A stretch of 64,000 bases of DNA from Oscillospiraceae bacterium (GCA_031282245.1 JAITEB010000015.1:78875-142874), one strand, 5' to 3'; positions 8,193 to 17,392 are shown, counted from the stretch's first letter. Numbers and translations are program-made. Notes: generated by a model not told the origin, from the letters alone.

Positions 8193-10223
8193 ATGAAACC
8201 GGATTTCAAGGGACTTGATATGCTGCACGGCTGCGACTATAACCCGGAACAGTGGCTGGATATGCCGGAAATACTGGAGCAGGATATTGCCTGTATGAAA
8301 AAAGCGAATATTAACTGCGTCTCTGTGGGCATCTTCTCCTGGGCCTGCCTGGAACCGGAGGAAGGCGTGTACCGCCTGGGCTGGCTTGCGGAAATTGTCG
8401 ACCGGCTCTATAAAAACGGTATATACACCATATTGGGCACGCCCAGCGGCGCGCGCCCCGTTTGGCTGGCGAAAAAATACCCCGAAGTTCTCAGAGTCGC
8501 CCCGGACATGACGCGCAACCTGATGGGCGCGCGCCACAATCACTGTTTCACTTCGCCGGTTTACCGCCGGAAAGTTTATGAAGTTAACGCTATGCTTGCG
8601 AAAACTCTCGGCAACCATCCGGGCGTGATTCTGTGGCATATCTCAAACGAATACAGCGGCGCTTGCTTCTGCCCCCTGTGTCAGGCGGAGTTTCGTATTT
8701 GGCTTAAAAATAAATATAAATCTCTTGAAAACCTGAACAAGGCGTGGTGGACGGCTTTCTGGAGCCATCGCTACACGGACTGGAGCCAAATCGAAGCGCC
8801 TGTGCCCAAAGGGGAAATGGACGTGCACGGCCTGACGCTTGACTGGAACCGCTTTGTCACCGACCGCACAGTTGATTTTATGAAAAACGAGATTGCCGCT
8901 CTCCGGGAGAATGGCTCGCAGCTTCCCGTCACGACAAACCTGATGGAGTTTCATTATTCCCTGAACTATTTTAAATTCAAAGATATTATAGATATTGTTT
9001 CCTGGGACAGTTACCCGATGTGGCATTTGCCCGCCGGGGGCGACGCTGCAATGGGTGCGAGAACCGCCTGCTGCCATGATTTAATGCGCTCAATCAAGAA
9101 GGACCGGCCGTTCCTGCTCATGGAAAGCACTCCCAGCATGACGAACTGGTTTCCCGTATCCAAACTGAAAAAACCGGGTATGCACATGCTGTCGTCCATG
9201 CAGGCCATCGCCCACGGAGCGGATTCCGTCCAGTATTTTCAGTGGCGCAAAAGCCGGGGCGGCTCCGAGAAATTCCACGGCGCAGTCGTCAGCCACGACT
9301 GCCGGGACGATACCCGCGTTTTCAAAGACGTTGCCGAAGTCGGGGAAAGGCTGAAAAAGCTCGGCGGACTGTGCGGATCGCTTCCTCAGGCAAAAGCCGC
9401 AATTTTCTTTGATTGGGAAAACCGCTGGGCGATTCAAGAGACGAAAGGCCCCAGAAATGCCGGCATGCATTACGAAAAAACTGTCATTGCCCAGTATCGC
9501 GCTTTTTGGGAAATGGGGCTGCCTGTAGATTTTGTCGACATGGAAAGCGATTTGACAGGCTATAGCCTGATAGCCGCTCCTATGCTGTACATGTACCGCA
9601 GCGGCGTCGAGAAAAAGCTCCGCGCTTTTGTTGAAAACGGCGGCGTTTTAGTCGGCTCGTTCTTCCAGGGACTTGTAAACGAGACGGACCTTTGTTTTTT
9701 GGGGGACGCCCCGCACGGTCTCACTGACGTTTACGGCCTGCGCGTGGAGGAAATAGACGCTCTCTACGACGAAGAAAGCAATTCCATGAACTGGAACGGC
9801 AAAGAATACGCGCTTTCCCTGCTTTGCGAGAGAGTTCGCCCTTCCGCCGCCGACACGCTCGCTGTCTACAGCCGCGATTTTTACGCCGGAGAAGCGGTTC
9901 TCTGCGCAAACAGTTTCGGCAAAGGACGCGCGTATTACCTTGCGGCCGGGGCGGAACAGGATTTCTACAGCGATTTCTTCAGATACATTGCGGAGTCTCT
10001 CGGGCTGGAAAAAGCTTTGAGCGCACAGCTCCCGCAAGGAGTAAGCGCCAGCCGCCGCATAGCGGACAAGCCGGTGGCCATCGTGCAGAACTTCAACGCG
10101 GAGACGGCCGTGGTCCAGCTGAATTCAGAAATGCAGGACTATGAGAGCGGCGAAATCTATACCGCGGCGATTGAACTGGCTCCCTATGAAGTCAAATTTG
10201 TGAAAGAGTATGAAAAAAACTGA
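8193..10223 (+). CDS. GH42 beta-galactosidase
   Basis: A 676-aa cytoplasmic-type glycosidase without a signal peptide. The three GH42 regions are present: a TIM barrel (residues ~5-375), a trimerisation flavodoxin-like domain (~375-600) and a C-terminal beta domain. The acid/base Glu is near residue 153 (HISNEYSG) and the nucleophile Glu near 311 (LLMESTP). Cys near 118, 158, 160 and 163 (HCF, CFCPLC) match the structural zinc site of the family. The start is ATG 8193 behind TTTGGAGG. It probably hydrolyses terminal beta-galactosides from plant or host glycans. It appears monocistronic and divergent from the amino-acid transporter. Confidence 0.93.
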   Translation: MKPDFKGLDMLHGCDYNPEQWLDMPEILEQDIACMKKANINCVSVGIFSWACLEPEEGVYRLGWLAEIVDRLYKNGIYTILGTPSGARPVWLAKKYPEVLRVAPDMTRNLMGARHNHCFTSPVYRRKVYEVNAMLAKTLGNHPGVILWHISNEYSGACFCPLCQAEFRIWLKNKYKSLENLNKAWWTAFWSHRYTDWSQIEAPVPKGEMDVHGLTLDWNRFVTDRTVDFMKNEIAALRENGSQLPVTTNLMEFHYSLNYFKFKDIIDIVSWDSYPMWHLPAGGDAAMGARTACCHDLMRSIKKDRPFLLMESTPSMTNWFPVSKLKKPGMHMLSSMQAIAHGADSVQYFQWRKSRGGSEKFHGAVVSHDCRDDTRVFKDVAEVGERLKKLGGLCGSLPQAKAAIFFDWENRWAIQETKGPRNAGMHYEKTVIAQYRAFWEMGLPVDFVDMESDLTGYSLIAAPMLYMYRSGVEKKLRAFVENGGVLVGSFFQGLVNETDLCFLGDAPHGLTDVYGLRVEEIDALYDEESNSMNWNGKEYALSLLCERVRPSAADTLAVYSRDFYAGEAVLCANSFGKGRAYYLAAGAEQDFYSDFFRYIAESLGLEKALSAQLPQGVSASRRIADKPVAIVQNFNAETAVVQLNSEMQDYESGEIYTAAIELAPYEVKFVKEYEKN

Positions 10224-10251
10224 TTGTAAAAATTATTGCCAGGCATTCTTT

Positions 10252-10280
10252 GCGGGGCGGGCGGGCACAGTTCGCCCCGC
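10252..10280 (+). terminator. GC-rich hairpin after GH42
   Basis: GCGGGGCG pairs with CGCCCCGC across a 13-nt loop, about 30 bases after the GH42 stop. No clean T tract follows, so its role as a terminator is uncertain. Confidence 0.4.
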
Positions 10281-10385
10281 TCATACGTTCAAATTAAAAA
10301 TATTATAATAATCAGCCGGTCCGCATAAAGCCAGCCCGCGCCGCATAAATATGGCATTAGATAACTTAGCGGGAGATGAGACAAA

Positions 10386-11042
10386 ATGACGCGGACAACC
10401 TACAGCCACATAAACCGTCCAAAAAAGAAAAAAAACGCTGCCGTTTCTCTGCGGGCCTTTATAAAAAAAAGAGCGTCCCTGAACCTGCTGTATATAATAC
10501 TAATGGCGGGAATTGTATGCGGGGTGTTTTTCTCGTTCGGCATAAGCGGAGAAACGCTGGGCAAGCTTGGATTTGCGCCCGCGCAAAATACGGCCGGGGC
10601 AGGGGAGGGAAGCGCCAATTTTGCGCGGGTATTCTTTTCTTCTTTTTCGGCTTCGTTTCTGTGGCTTATGCTGGTGTTTATACTGGGCTTCTGCGCGCTT
10701 GGAATGCCTTTTATATTAATTCTGGACTTTCTTCAGGGGGTCGGTTTCGGGATTTCGGCGGCATGCGCTTACTCGCTGATGGCGGGGAAGGGGATACTGT
10801 ATAATCTGGCGCTGCTGTTTCCGGGGACATTTATAAGCTTTATAGCGCTGATTTACGCCTGCGAAGCGGGTATAAGGCTGTCGCTTTCGTTTTTTGGGGT
10901 AATTTATTCCCCGGCAAAGCAAGAGAGTCTTTCGGCGGAATGCCGGGCATACTTCCTGAAATTTGTAATATTTATTTTTGCGCTGTTTGCGAAGGCTTTT
11001 GCCGAAGCTTTGACGGCGCTGATATTCTTGCGGTTTTTTTGA
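10386..11042 (+). CDS. spoIIM: SpoIIM-family membrane protein
   Basis: A 218-aa protein with a basic N-terminus and about five hydrophobic helices, matching stage II sporulation protein M: an early LYIILMAGIVCGVFFSFGIS helix, then GFCALGMPFILILDFLQGVG and GTFISFIALIYACEAG. SpoIIM belongs to the DMP complex, which drives septal peptidoglycan thinning during engulfment. The next gene is Xer-like, an order common in Clostridia and supporting the call. The ATG is behind GGGAGATGAG. It points to a sporulating or sporulation-derived host. Confidence 0.85.
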   Translation: MTRTTYSHINRPKKKKNAAVSLRAFIKKRASLNLLYIILMAGIVCGVFFSFGISGETLGKLGFAPAQNTAGAGEGSANFARVFFSSFSASFLWLMLVFILGFCALGMPFILILDFLQGVGFGISAACAYSLMAGKGILYNLALLFPGTFISFIALIYACEAGIRLSLSFFGVIYSPAKQESLSAECRAYFLKFVIFIFALFAKAFAEALTALIFLRFF

Positions 11043-11212
11043 GAACAAGTAAAATGCAATATTATTTTTCGCCGTTTGCCGCTCTCATGAAAGAATTCAC
11101 GCCAAAATCAGCAATTTACAAAAAAGAAACCCCCATGGCGGGCAAAATGTGATATAATAAAAACTTAAAGGCGAATAAAGCTCAATACGGATGAAAGAAC
11201 GGGATGTTATAA

Positions 11213-12097
11213 GTGACAGAATACGTCAGCAAATATGAACAGTATCTTCTGGACTGCAAAAACGTCGCGAAAAACACGCTTGATTCTTATATAGGCGACA
11301 TCAAGATTTTTCTTGCCTTTATTGAAAACAAGGGCGACGGCCTTTTTGATTCCTGCGAAGATGATGTGAAAAAATTTATCAGCTATCTGGAAACGCAGGG
11401 GAAAAGCCTTGCTACAATAAGCCGCAACGTTTCTTCGCTGAGGGCTTTTTTCCAGTTTATGCAGCTCAACGATTATATAAGCGAGAACCCGCTCTTTGGC
11501 ATAAGAATCGGCAAATCCGAAAAGAAGCTGCCGTATATCCTGCCCCCGCAAGACGTCGACGCGCTGCTCCGCGCCCCCGACGAAAGCGCCCCGAAAGGCT
11601 GCCGCGACAAAGCCATGCTCGGCGTGCTCTACGCGACGGGGATCCGCGTCTCCGAAATGCTGGATTTAAACCTGGAGGACGTGAATTGGGAGCTGAAAAC
11701 GATAAAGTGCGTAAGCCGCAGGGCCGAGAGAATTCTGCCCATTTATCAGGACGCTTTGCGCATGCTGAAAAAATACGTCAAAAGGGCAAGGGCGGAGATG
11801 CTTTCCGGCGGGCTTGAAGAAAGAGCGCTTTTTCTCAACATGAGCGGCAGCCGCATGACCCGGCAGGGCTTTTGGAAGATCGTCAAATTTTACGCCGGGG
11901 AGGCGCATATTGAGGGAGCCATAACCCCGCACACGCTGCGGCATTCTTTTGCGGCGCATCTTCTGGCAAACGGGGCGGAACTCAAAGACATCAAAGAAAT
12001 TCTGGGGCTGACCGATCTTTCTTCCGCACAGGTTTATGTTGATATTCTGAAAAGCCGTTTCCAGGACATATATAATAAATGCCATCCGCGGGCCTGA
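11213..12097 (+). CDS. XerD-like tyrosine recombinase with altered active site
   Basis: A 294-aa protein with an N-terminal SAM-like core-binding domain (~1-90) and a C-terminal catalytic domain. Arg145 (GIRVSE), His240-x-x-Arg243 (HTLRH) and the presumed nucleophile Tyr275 are present. Two catalytic positions are changed. The beta-hairpin lysine, normally in a GKG.KER segment, is replaced (CVSRRAERILPI). The second histidine of the LGH motif is Leu266 (EILGLTD). The start is GTG 11213; an extended -10 (TGATATAAT) lies near 11151. It follows spoIIM, as XerD does in related bacteria, so it may be the chromosomal Xer homologue with lost or altered activity. Confidence 0.85.
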   Translation: MTEYVSKYEQYLLDCKNVAKNTLDSYIGDIKIFLAFIENKGDGLFDSCEDDVKKFISYLETQGKSLATISRNVSSLRAFFQFMQLNDYISENPLFGIRIGKSEKKLPYILPPQDVDALLRAPDESAPKGCRDKAMLGVLYATGIRVSEMLDLNLEDVNWELKTIKCVSRRAERILPIYQDALRMLKKYVKRARAEMLSGGLEERALFLNMSGSRMTRQGFWKIVKFYAGEAHIEGAITPHTLRHSFAAHLLANGAELKDIKEILGLTDLSSAQVYVDILKSRFQDIYNKCHPRA

Positions 12098-12187
12098 CCG
12101 ACCGGCGGGGCAGGGGAGAGGCGGAGGAAGAGACCGACTGAAAAAATTTCGCCGGAAAAACCGGCAGGGAAGGGAAGTAGTAAAAAA

Positions 12188-13006
12188 ATGGCTTTTTTGG
12201 GATTTGGAAAAGGTTACGCGAAAGAAGGTCCGGGCGTTAAAAAAAACGCGCCGCAAAAGAGGGGATTCATACGCTTCTTTGAAATTTATTTCCGCAAGTT
12301 CGGCGGCATAATCAAAGCAAACCTGATGTTCGTGCTTTTTTCTTTGCCGGTAGTGACGGCGGGCGCGTCGTGGGCGGCGCTGACCTTCGTTATGCGGGAA
12401 TATGCAAAAGAACAGCACTCGTTTATTTTTTCGGACTTCTGGGAACATTTCCGCAAAAACTGGAAGCAGGCGTTCCCGGCGGGTTTGGCCGGGCTGGCAA
12501 TAAGTCTGATAACAGGTTTTTCGCTGTATTTTTATTGGCTTAACAGCGGTTTGGGGACTTACATGTACATTCTGCTGGGGCTTTCCCTGATGATTGGAGT
12601 AATTTTCCTTTTTGCAAGCTATTATGTTTACTTGATGATTATAACGCTGGATTTAAAGCTTGGAGCCATTTTTAAAAACGCGATGATTTTTTCGATAGCG
12701 GGCTTAAAGCAAAATGTTTTCGTCATACTGGGGACGGCGCTGGCGCTGGCGGTTCCGCTGGGCTTAATGTACTTTTATGACATAAGCATAGGGATTTTGG
12801 TTCTTCTGCTCCTGTATGCGCTTCTCCTGCCCGCGACGCTTTGTTTCTTGATTTGTTTTAACTGTTATCCGGTGATTGAGAAGTATTGCATTGACCCCTA
12901 TTACGAGGCGCATCCGGAAGAGGACAGGCGCGGGCGGGGGACTGACACGGACACACTGTTTTCAGATGAGTTTGTTATAAAAGATTCCAAAGGAAACCGA
13001 TTATAA
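12188..13006 (+). CDS. DUF624 (YesL-family) membrane protein
   Basis: A 272-aa integral membrane protein with a charged N-terminus (~1-35), about five transmembrane segments and a hydrophilic acidic C-terminal tail. The early segment (KANLMFVLFSLPVVTAGAS) and FWEHFRKNWKQAF match DUF624/YesL proteins, which often accompany carbohydrate transporters but have no defined biochemical role. The ATG is preceded by GGGAAGGGAAG. A long inverted repeat at 13054-13081 follows and probably ends the transcript. Confidence 0.75.
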   Translation: MAFLGFGKGYAKEGPGVKKNAPQKRGFIRFFEIYFRKFGGIIKANLMFVLFSLPVVTAGASWAALTFVMREYAKEQHSFIFSDFWEHFRKNWKQAFPAGLAGLAISLITGFSLYFYWLNSGLGTYMYILLGLSLMIGVIFLFASYYVYLMIITLDLKLGAIFKNAMIFSIAGLKQNVFVILGTALALAVPLGLMYFYDISIGILVLLLLYALLLPATLCFLICFNCYPVIEKYCIDPYYEAHPEEDRRGRGTDTDTLFSDEFVIKDSKGNRL

Positions 13007-13053
13007 ATGCTAAATTTATACATGGAAAATATTATATTGTTAAATATAGTTAA

Positions 13054-13081
13054 TTTTAAGCCTTTTTTAGAAGGCTTAAAA
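13054..13081. terminator. Bidirectional hairpin terminator
   Basis: TTTTAAGCCTT pairs perfectly with AAGGCTTAAAA around a 6-nt loop, giving an 11-bp stem ending in A/T runs on both sides. It lies 47 bases after the DUF624 stop. Confidence 0.65.
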
Positions 13082-13089
13082 TTAGACCC

Positions 13090-13127
13090 CGCCAATTGCA
13101 CAAAATACTAATTTTGTGCAATTGGCG
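13090..13127. repeat. Perfect 17-bp inverted repeat with 4-nt centre
   Basis: The arm CGCCAATTGCACAAAAT at 13090-13106 is repeated exactly in inverted form at 13111-13127 around ACTA. It has no T tract and comes right after a separate terminator, so a second terminator is not the obvious reading. It lies between two tyrosine recombinase genes. It may be a protein-binding or recombination site, a REP-type element or a small structured RNA. Confidence 0.7.
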
Positions 13128-13438
13128 ATAATTCAGAAAAAAGGTATTTTTTAACATATCTGATTCTGCCTAAGATTTGACATTTATATAATATAATATT
13201 TTGAAATAAATTAATTTCAGGCGCTTGTCTCGCTTTGATTTTATGCATTTAAAAATAATAATAATTCAGTTTTAGGACAAAATTTTGAACTTACTCAGCG
13301 CAAAAAAAGACGTAAAAATATTTTGTTAAATGGAGCGCGGAGGGCTTTGCTCCCTGCTGACAGAATTCAGGAGTGATTTTTTCACCCTCTTCCCTTCCCT
13401 GCTGCGTCCAAATTAGTTGATCAGGCGGTGACATATTA

Positions 13439-14428
13439 ATGAATTCAAGAGATTATCTGGCAGGAAGCCCCGATTATGTCAGAGATTTCACTTTCTATCT
13501 TGAGACAATTTTAGGACGGTCGGACAAAACTATTTACGAGTATTATCTTGACGTGCGAACTTTCCTGCGCTTTCTGAAATTTACAAATAACATGGTTCCG
13601 GAGGATACCGAATATACAGAAATTGAAGTCGGCGACGTCACTATAGAAATGCTGAAAGAAGTTACGCTGGACGATGTGTATAATTATATGCACTTTATTT
13701 CGTCGGAGCGCCAGAACGCCAGCAATACGAGAGCGCGCAAAGGGTCTTCTCTGAGGGTATTTTACAAATATCTTGCCACAAAATCCAAATACAGGATAGA
13801 AAACCCGATAGCAAGTCTTGAGATACCTTCGGGCAAAAAAACTCTCCCCAAGCATTTGAGCCTTGAGGAGAGCATAGACATACTTAAAGTTATAGAGGGC
13901 GACAACAAAGCGCGCGATTACTGCATACTTACGCTTTTTCTCAACTGCGGGCTGCGGCTGGCCGAGCTTGTCGGCATCAATGTTTCGGATATACGCAAGG
14001 ATTCGCTGCGTGTTCTGGGCAAGGGCAGCAAGGAGCGGATGATTTACTTAAACGAAGCCTGCCTTTCCGCAATCAGGGACTACATGTCCGTGCGGCCTGT
14101 GTCAAACAAGCAGAAAGAAGCTTTTTTCATTTCGCGCAACGGCAAGCGCATAAGCAGGCGTCGCGTCCAGCAGATTGTCGAGCACAATCTTGAGCTTATA
14201 GGGCTGGACGGCATGGGTTATTCCACTCACAAACTGCGCCACACGGCCGCAACTTTGCTGTTTCAGTACGGGGATGTCGACATCCGCGTACTGAAAGACA
14301 TTCTTGGGCACGAGAGCATAAACACGACGGAGATTTACACACACGTTTCAAATAAGCAAATGCAGGAAGCGGCAAGCAAATCGCCGCTTTCGCAGGTCAG
14401 CAAAGAAAAGGACGCCGCGCAGTATTAG
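13439..14428 (+). CDS. Tyrosine recombinase/integrase (XerC/D-type), canonical active site
   Basis: A 329-aa recombinase. Residues ~10-115 are the N-terminal core-binding domain, with an unusual acidic insertion (EDTEYTEIEVGD) near 55-70. The catalytic domain has every expected residue: Arg in GLRLAE, Lys in GKGSKER, HKLRH, LGH and the nucleophile Tyr in TTEIYTHVS, followed by a polar tail. It is preceded by AGGCGGTG. No phage or transposon genes adjoin it, so a housekeeping Xer (dimer resolution) role is plausible, especially since the upstream Xer paralogue has lost catalytic residues. Confidence 0.9.
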   Translation: MNSRDYLAGSPDYVRDFTFYLETILGRSDKTIYEYYLDVRTFLRFLKFTNNMVPEDTEYTEIEVGDVTIEMLKEVTLDDVYNYMHFISSERQNASNTRARKGSSLRVFYKYLATKSKYRIENPIASLEIPSGKKTLPKHLSLEESIDILKVIEGDNKARDYCILTLFLNCGLRLAELVGINVSDIRKDSLRVLGKGSKERMIYLNEACLSAIRDYMSVRPVSNKQKEAFFISRNGKRISRRRVQQIVEHNLELIGLDGMGYSTHKLRHTAATLLFQYGDVDIRVLKDILGHESINTTEIYTHVSNKQMQEAASKSPLSQVSKEKDAAQY

Positions 14429-14521
14429 TCGGCGGGGAGCCTCCTGATATGCAGCGTGAGTGAATAATTATTTATTTCGGGGATTATGCCCGATAAACTT
14501 ACTAAAAGGCAAAATTGGAAC

Positions 14522-14569
14522 TTGACTTTTATTTTGCGCTATTGTATTATATTGCTAGTACAATAGCGC
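14522..14569 (+). promoter_or_regulatory. Promoter with overlapping inverted-repeat operator before traX-like gene
   Basis: TTGACT (14522-14527), a 17-bp spacer and TATTAT (14545-14550) form a good sigma-A promoter. An inverted repeat, GCGCTATTGTA (14536-14546) with TACAATAGCGC (14559-14569), covers the -10 box and start site. This arrangement suggests repression by a dimeric regulator. The regulator is not identifiable. Confidence 0.7.
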
Positions 14570-14614
14570 GTGAAAAATATGATTTTATATTAAGAAAGGT
14601 GTTTTGAACGTTCC

Positions 14615-15460
14615 ATGAGTAACGAAAATGTCCTTAAAAAATCCGGTTTTCCGCCGGAAAGACTCGGGATTTCCGGTCTGACCGGCAATCAGATCAAGTA
14701 TATCGCCGCCGCCATGATGCTGATCGATCATGTCTATCAAATGTTTGCCGCCTACGGCGCGCCGAGCTGGCTGGACTGGCTTGGGCGCCCCGTTGCGCCG
14801 ATATTCCTGTTCATGCTGGCGGAGGGCTTTTACTATACGCGCAGCAAGGGGAAATATTTGCTGCACCTGTTTATCGGCTCCGAACTCATGAACATAGCCA
14901 ATTATCTGCTTTCTATCTGGGTTCCTAATAACAATGCCGCGCTGATAAACAATATTTTCAGCACTTTTTTCATAACGGCCCTTTATATGTTCTGCGCCGA
15001 TATGATCAAATCCGGCGTAAAAGAGAAGAAAGCCGGAAAAATCGCGCTTTCCGTCCTGCTTATGCTTGCCCCTGTCGCGGGATCCGCGCTGGTTCTGTTT
15101 GTAATTAACGGAGGGGTTGCGCTGTCAGCATGGCTTGTAATCGCCGCAACTGCAATCCCGAACCTGATCACCCTTGAGGGCGGCTTCCTGTTCGTTATAC
15201 TTGGCCTGCTGTTCTATCTCCTGAGAAATAAGCGTTTGCTGCAGGCGCTGCCGCTTGTCGCTTTCAGCGCGTACTGCTTTTTCGCGGGCGCATACGATAT
15301 AGAATGGATGGCCATATTCGCCCTGGTTTTCCTGCTGCTTTACAACGGCAAACGAGGCGGAGGCAGCCCGGCTTTCAACAAGTATTTTTTCTATGTTTTT
15401 TATCCGGCGCATATTTATATACTGTATATTATTTCAGCGCTGATGCAAAAAACGGCATAA
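14615..15460 (+). CDS. TraX-family membrane protein
   Basis: A 281-aa protein with about eight hydrophobic segments. It has TraX family landmarks: KYIAAAMMLIDHVY near residue 30, GRPVAPIFLFMLAEGFYYTR near 55-75 and a final FYVFYPAHIYILYII. TraX acetylates F-pilin in E. coli; chromosomal Bacillota copies are usually isolated and likely act as membrane acyltransferases on unknown targets. The promoter upstream carries an operator-like palindrome, so expression is probably conditional. No conjugation genes are nearby. Confidence 0.82.
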   Translation: MSNENVLKKSGFPPERLGISGLTGNQIKYIAAAMMLIDHVYQMFAAYGAPSWLDWLGRPVAPIFLFMLAEGFYYTRSKGKYLLHLFIGSELMNIANYLLSIWVPNNNAALINNIFSTFFITALYMFCADMIKSGVKEKKAGKIALSVLLMLAPVAGSALVLFVINGGVALSAWLVIAATAIPNLITLEGGFLFVILGLLFYLLRNKRLLQALPLVAFSAYCFFAGAYDIEWMAIFALVFLLLYNGKRGGGSPAFNKYFFYVFYPAHIYILYIISALMQKTA

Positions 15461-15484
15461 AAGATATAGAGCGCGCCGTTTTTT
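15447..15484. terminator. Shared terminator of convergent genes
   Basis: AAAAAACGGC (15447-15456) pairs with GCCGTTTTTT (15475-15484). It lies across the end of the traX-like gene and just before the end of the convergent ABC-F gene, so it can serve both strands. Confidence 0.75.
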
Positions 15485-17392
15485 CTACGCAAAATTTTCC
15501 CACTCGGCCATCAAATTTTCCAAAAGAGCTCTCGCAGCCTCAATCTCGGCGCACTTTTCCTGCATAAGAACATAATCGCTGAAGACTCTTTCTTCTGAGA
15601 TTTCGGCCTCCAGCGCGGCAATGCCGGCTTCTGTATCGGAAATGCTCTTTTCAAGCGACGCAAGCTCCCGCTTTTTCTGCACATCAAGGCTGCGCTGCTT
15701 CCTGGAGCGGTAAGTCCCCGGCTCCGGCTCGGATTTTTTCACCTCTCCCCTGCCCCGGCTTTCCTGCGGCGGCTTTTTATCGGCGGCTTCTTTGTAGGCT
15801 TCATAGTTGCCCTGATACTCAATAATCCCGCCGTCAGTAAGCTCAATAATTCTTGTCGCGATTTTGTTCAGCAGGTACCTGTCATGTGAGACGAACAAAA
15901 GCGTTCCGGAATAGTTGAAAAGCGCGTCCTCCAGCACTTCTTTTGAGGGCAGATCGAGATGGTTCGACGGTTCGTCCATCAAAATCACGTTGCTGGGCTG
16001 AAAGCTGAGTATGCAGAATTTAAGCTTTGCCTTTTCGCCGCCGCTGATAACGCCGACTTTTTTATAAACGTCCTCGCCGCCTATGCCCACGCTGGCAAGG
16101 CGGCTTCTTATCTCGTACTCGGTTTTTGTGCGGTAACGGTTCCAAAGCTCGGTTATAACGCTGTTCGCGGGATTCAGATCTTTTGATTCCTGTTCAAAAT
16201 AAGCGATTTTGGTGTTTTCGCCCCATGATATTCGCCCGGTATAAAACTGCGCTTTTTTTATCAGGATTTTTAAAAGAGTAGTTTTCCCCACCCCGTTTGC
16301 CCCTATCAGCGCGACTTTCTCGCCCCGCCGCATCTCAAAAGAAACGCGGGGCACAAGCGTTTTACGGGCGCTTCCCTGCCCCACCGTCACATCTATTTCT
16401 TTGACTTTCAGGACTTCCCTCCATGGTTCCGACGCGGTTTCAAATCGCAGGCGGATTTTTCTGGGCGCTTTTTTCGGCGCCTCCAGCCGTTCCATGCGCT
16501 CCAGCGCCTTGACGCGGCTCTTTGCGCGGTTGGAGGTCGAAGCTCTGACCAAATTTCTCCGCACAAAGTCCTCCATTTTGGCGATTTCTTCCTGCTGAGC
16601 CTCATACTCTTTCTCTTCGCGCTCTTGCTTTTCCTGTTTAAGGATTAAATACCTGCTATAATTTCCCGGGTAATAATTCAGGCGCATATGCTCAATCTCA
16701 TAAATCGCGCCGACAGTGCTGTCCAGAAAATAGCGGTCGTGGGAGACAAGCAAAACCGCGCCTTTATAGCGTTTCAAATACGCCTCAAGCCAACTCAGCG
16801 TTTTAAAGTCAAGGTGGTTCGTCGGTTCGTCCAGAATAAGCAGATTAGGCTCTTCCAGCAAAAGCTTTGCGAGGGCAAGGCGCGTTTTTTCGCCGCCGCT
16901 AAGGGTTTTTATCGTCGCGCCCGTATCCCTGCCCTCAAAACCCATGCCATTGAGAACATTTTTGATTTTATAGTCTATATTATAGCCCTCATGGACTTCC
17001 ACATAATTTTGGTAATCCGCATATTTATGCGAAATTTCCGCATAGCCCGGGCTGCCGGGCTCAAGTTTTTTCAAGCGTTCGCCAACTTCTTCCAGCTCTC
17101 TTAATTTTTCCAGAACAGGCGTAAAGACGCTTTTCATCTCGCCATAAATACTGTTGCCAGGATTAAGCCCGCTGTCCTGTCGAAGATAGCCCGCAAAAAG
17201 GCTCCGGGAACGGTCGGTCTCGCCGCTGTCGGCTTCCATCTCCCCGGAAATAATTTTCAAAAGAGTGGTCTTCCCTGCCCCGTTCGGACCGATCAGGCCA
17301 TATTTCCGGCCTTCTTCTATAGATATATCGGCTTCGCGGATGATTGTGTTCTCGCCGAAGCTTTTTGTTATATTTTTCAGCTGTATAAGCAT
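15485..17392 (-). CDS. ABC-F family ATPase
   Basis: About 635 aa with two ABC cassettes and no membrane segments, the ABC-F layout. Walker A motifs are GPNGAGKTT (near residue 37) and GANGVGKTT (near 370). Signatures are LSGGEKTRLALAKLL and ISGGEKAKLKFCIL, and Walker B motifs are LLILDEPTNHLD and VILMDEPSNHLD. A charged linker with EEKEYEAQQEEIAKMEDF joins the cassettes, and a C-terminal coiled coil (~545-635) resembles Uup/YfmR-type proteins. ABC-F proteins act on ribosomes, either helping translation or giving antibiotic resistance; housekeeping is more likely here. ATG 17392 follows AGGGAG; the upstream TTG (17419) looks spurious. Confidence 0.92.
   Translation of the reverse strand: MLIQLKNITKSFGENTIIREADISIEEGRKYGLIGPNGAGKTTLLKIISGEMEADSGETDRSRSLFAGYLRQDSGLNPGNSIYGEMKSVFTPVLEKLRELEEVGERLKKLEPGSPGYAEISHKYADYQNYVEVHEGYNIDYKIKNVLNGMGFEGRDTGATIKTLSGGEKTRLALAKLLLEEPNLLILDEPTNHLDFKTLSWLEAYLKRYKGAVLLVSHDRYFLDSTVGAIYEIEHMRLNYYPGNYSRYLILKQEKQEREEKEYEAQQEEIAKMEDFVRRNLVRASTSNRAKSRVKALERMERLEAPKKAPRKIRLRFETASEPWREVLKVKEIDVTVGQGSARKTLVPRVSFEMRRGEKVALIGANGVGKTTLLKILIKKAQFYTGRISWGENTKIAYFEQESKDLNPANSVITELWNRYRTKTEYEIRSRLASVGIGGEDVYKKVGVISGGEKAKLKFCILSFQPSNVILMDEPSNHLDLPSKEVLEDALFNYSGTLLFVSHDRYLLNKIATRIIELTDGGIIEYQGNYEAYKEAADKKPPQESRGRGEVKKSEPEPGTYRSRKQRSLDVQKKRELASLEKSISDTEAGIAALEAEISEERVFSDYVLMQEKCAEIEAARALLENLMAEWENFA

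Larger units (their letters stand above)
13007..13438. other. AT-rich intergenic region between DUF624 and recombinase genes
   Basis: 432 bases without a supported gene. It holds a terminator-like hairpin (13054-13081) and a perfect long palindrome (13090-13127), listed separately, then AT-rich DNA to about 13330. The last 100 bases lead to the recombinase start, with AGGCGGTG as ribosome site. I found no clear promoter. Confidence 0.6.

Noticed and set aside
13439..14428. Integrase of a prophage or transposon
   Set aside because: No phage, excisionase, relaxase or cargo genes adjoin it, and no attachment-site repeats were seen, so a housekeeping Xer role is more likely.
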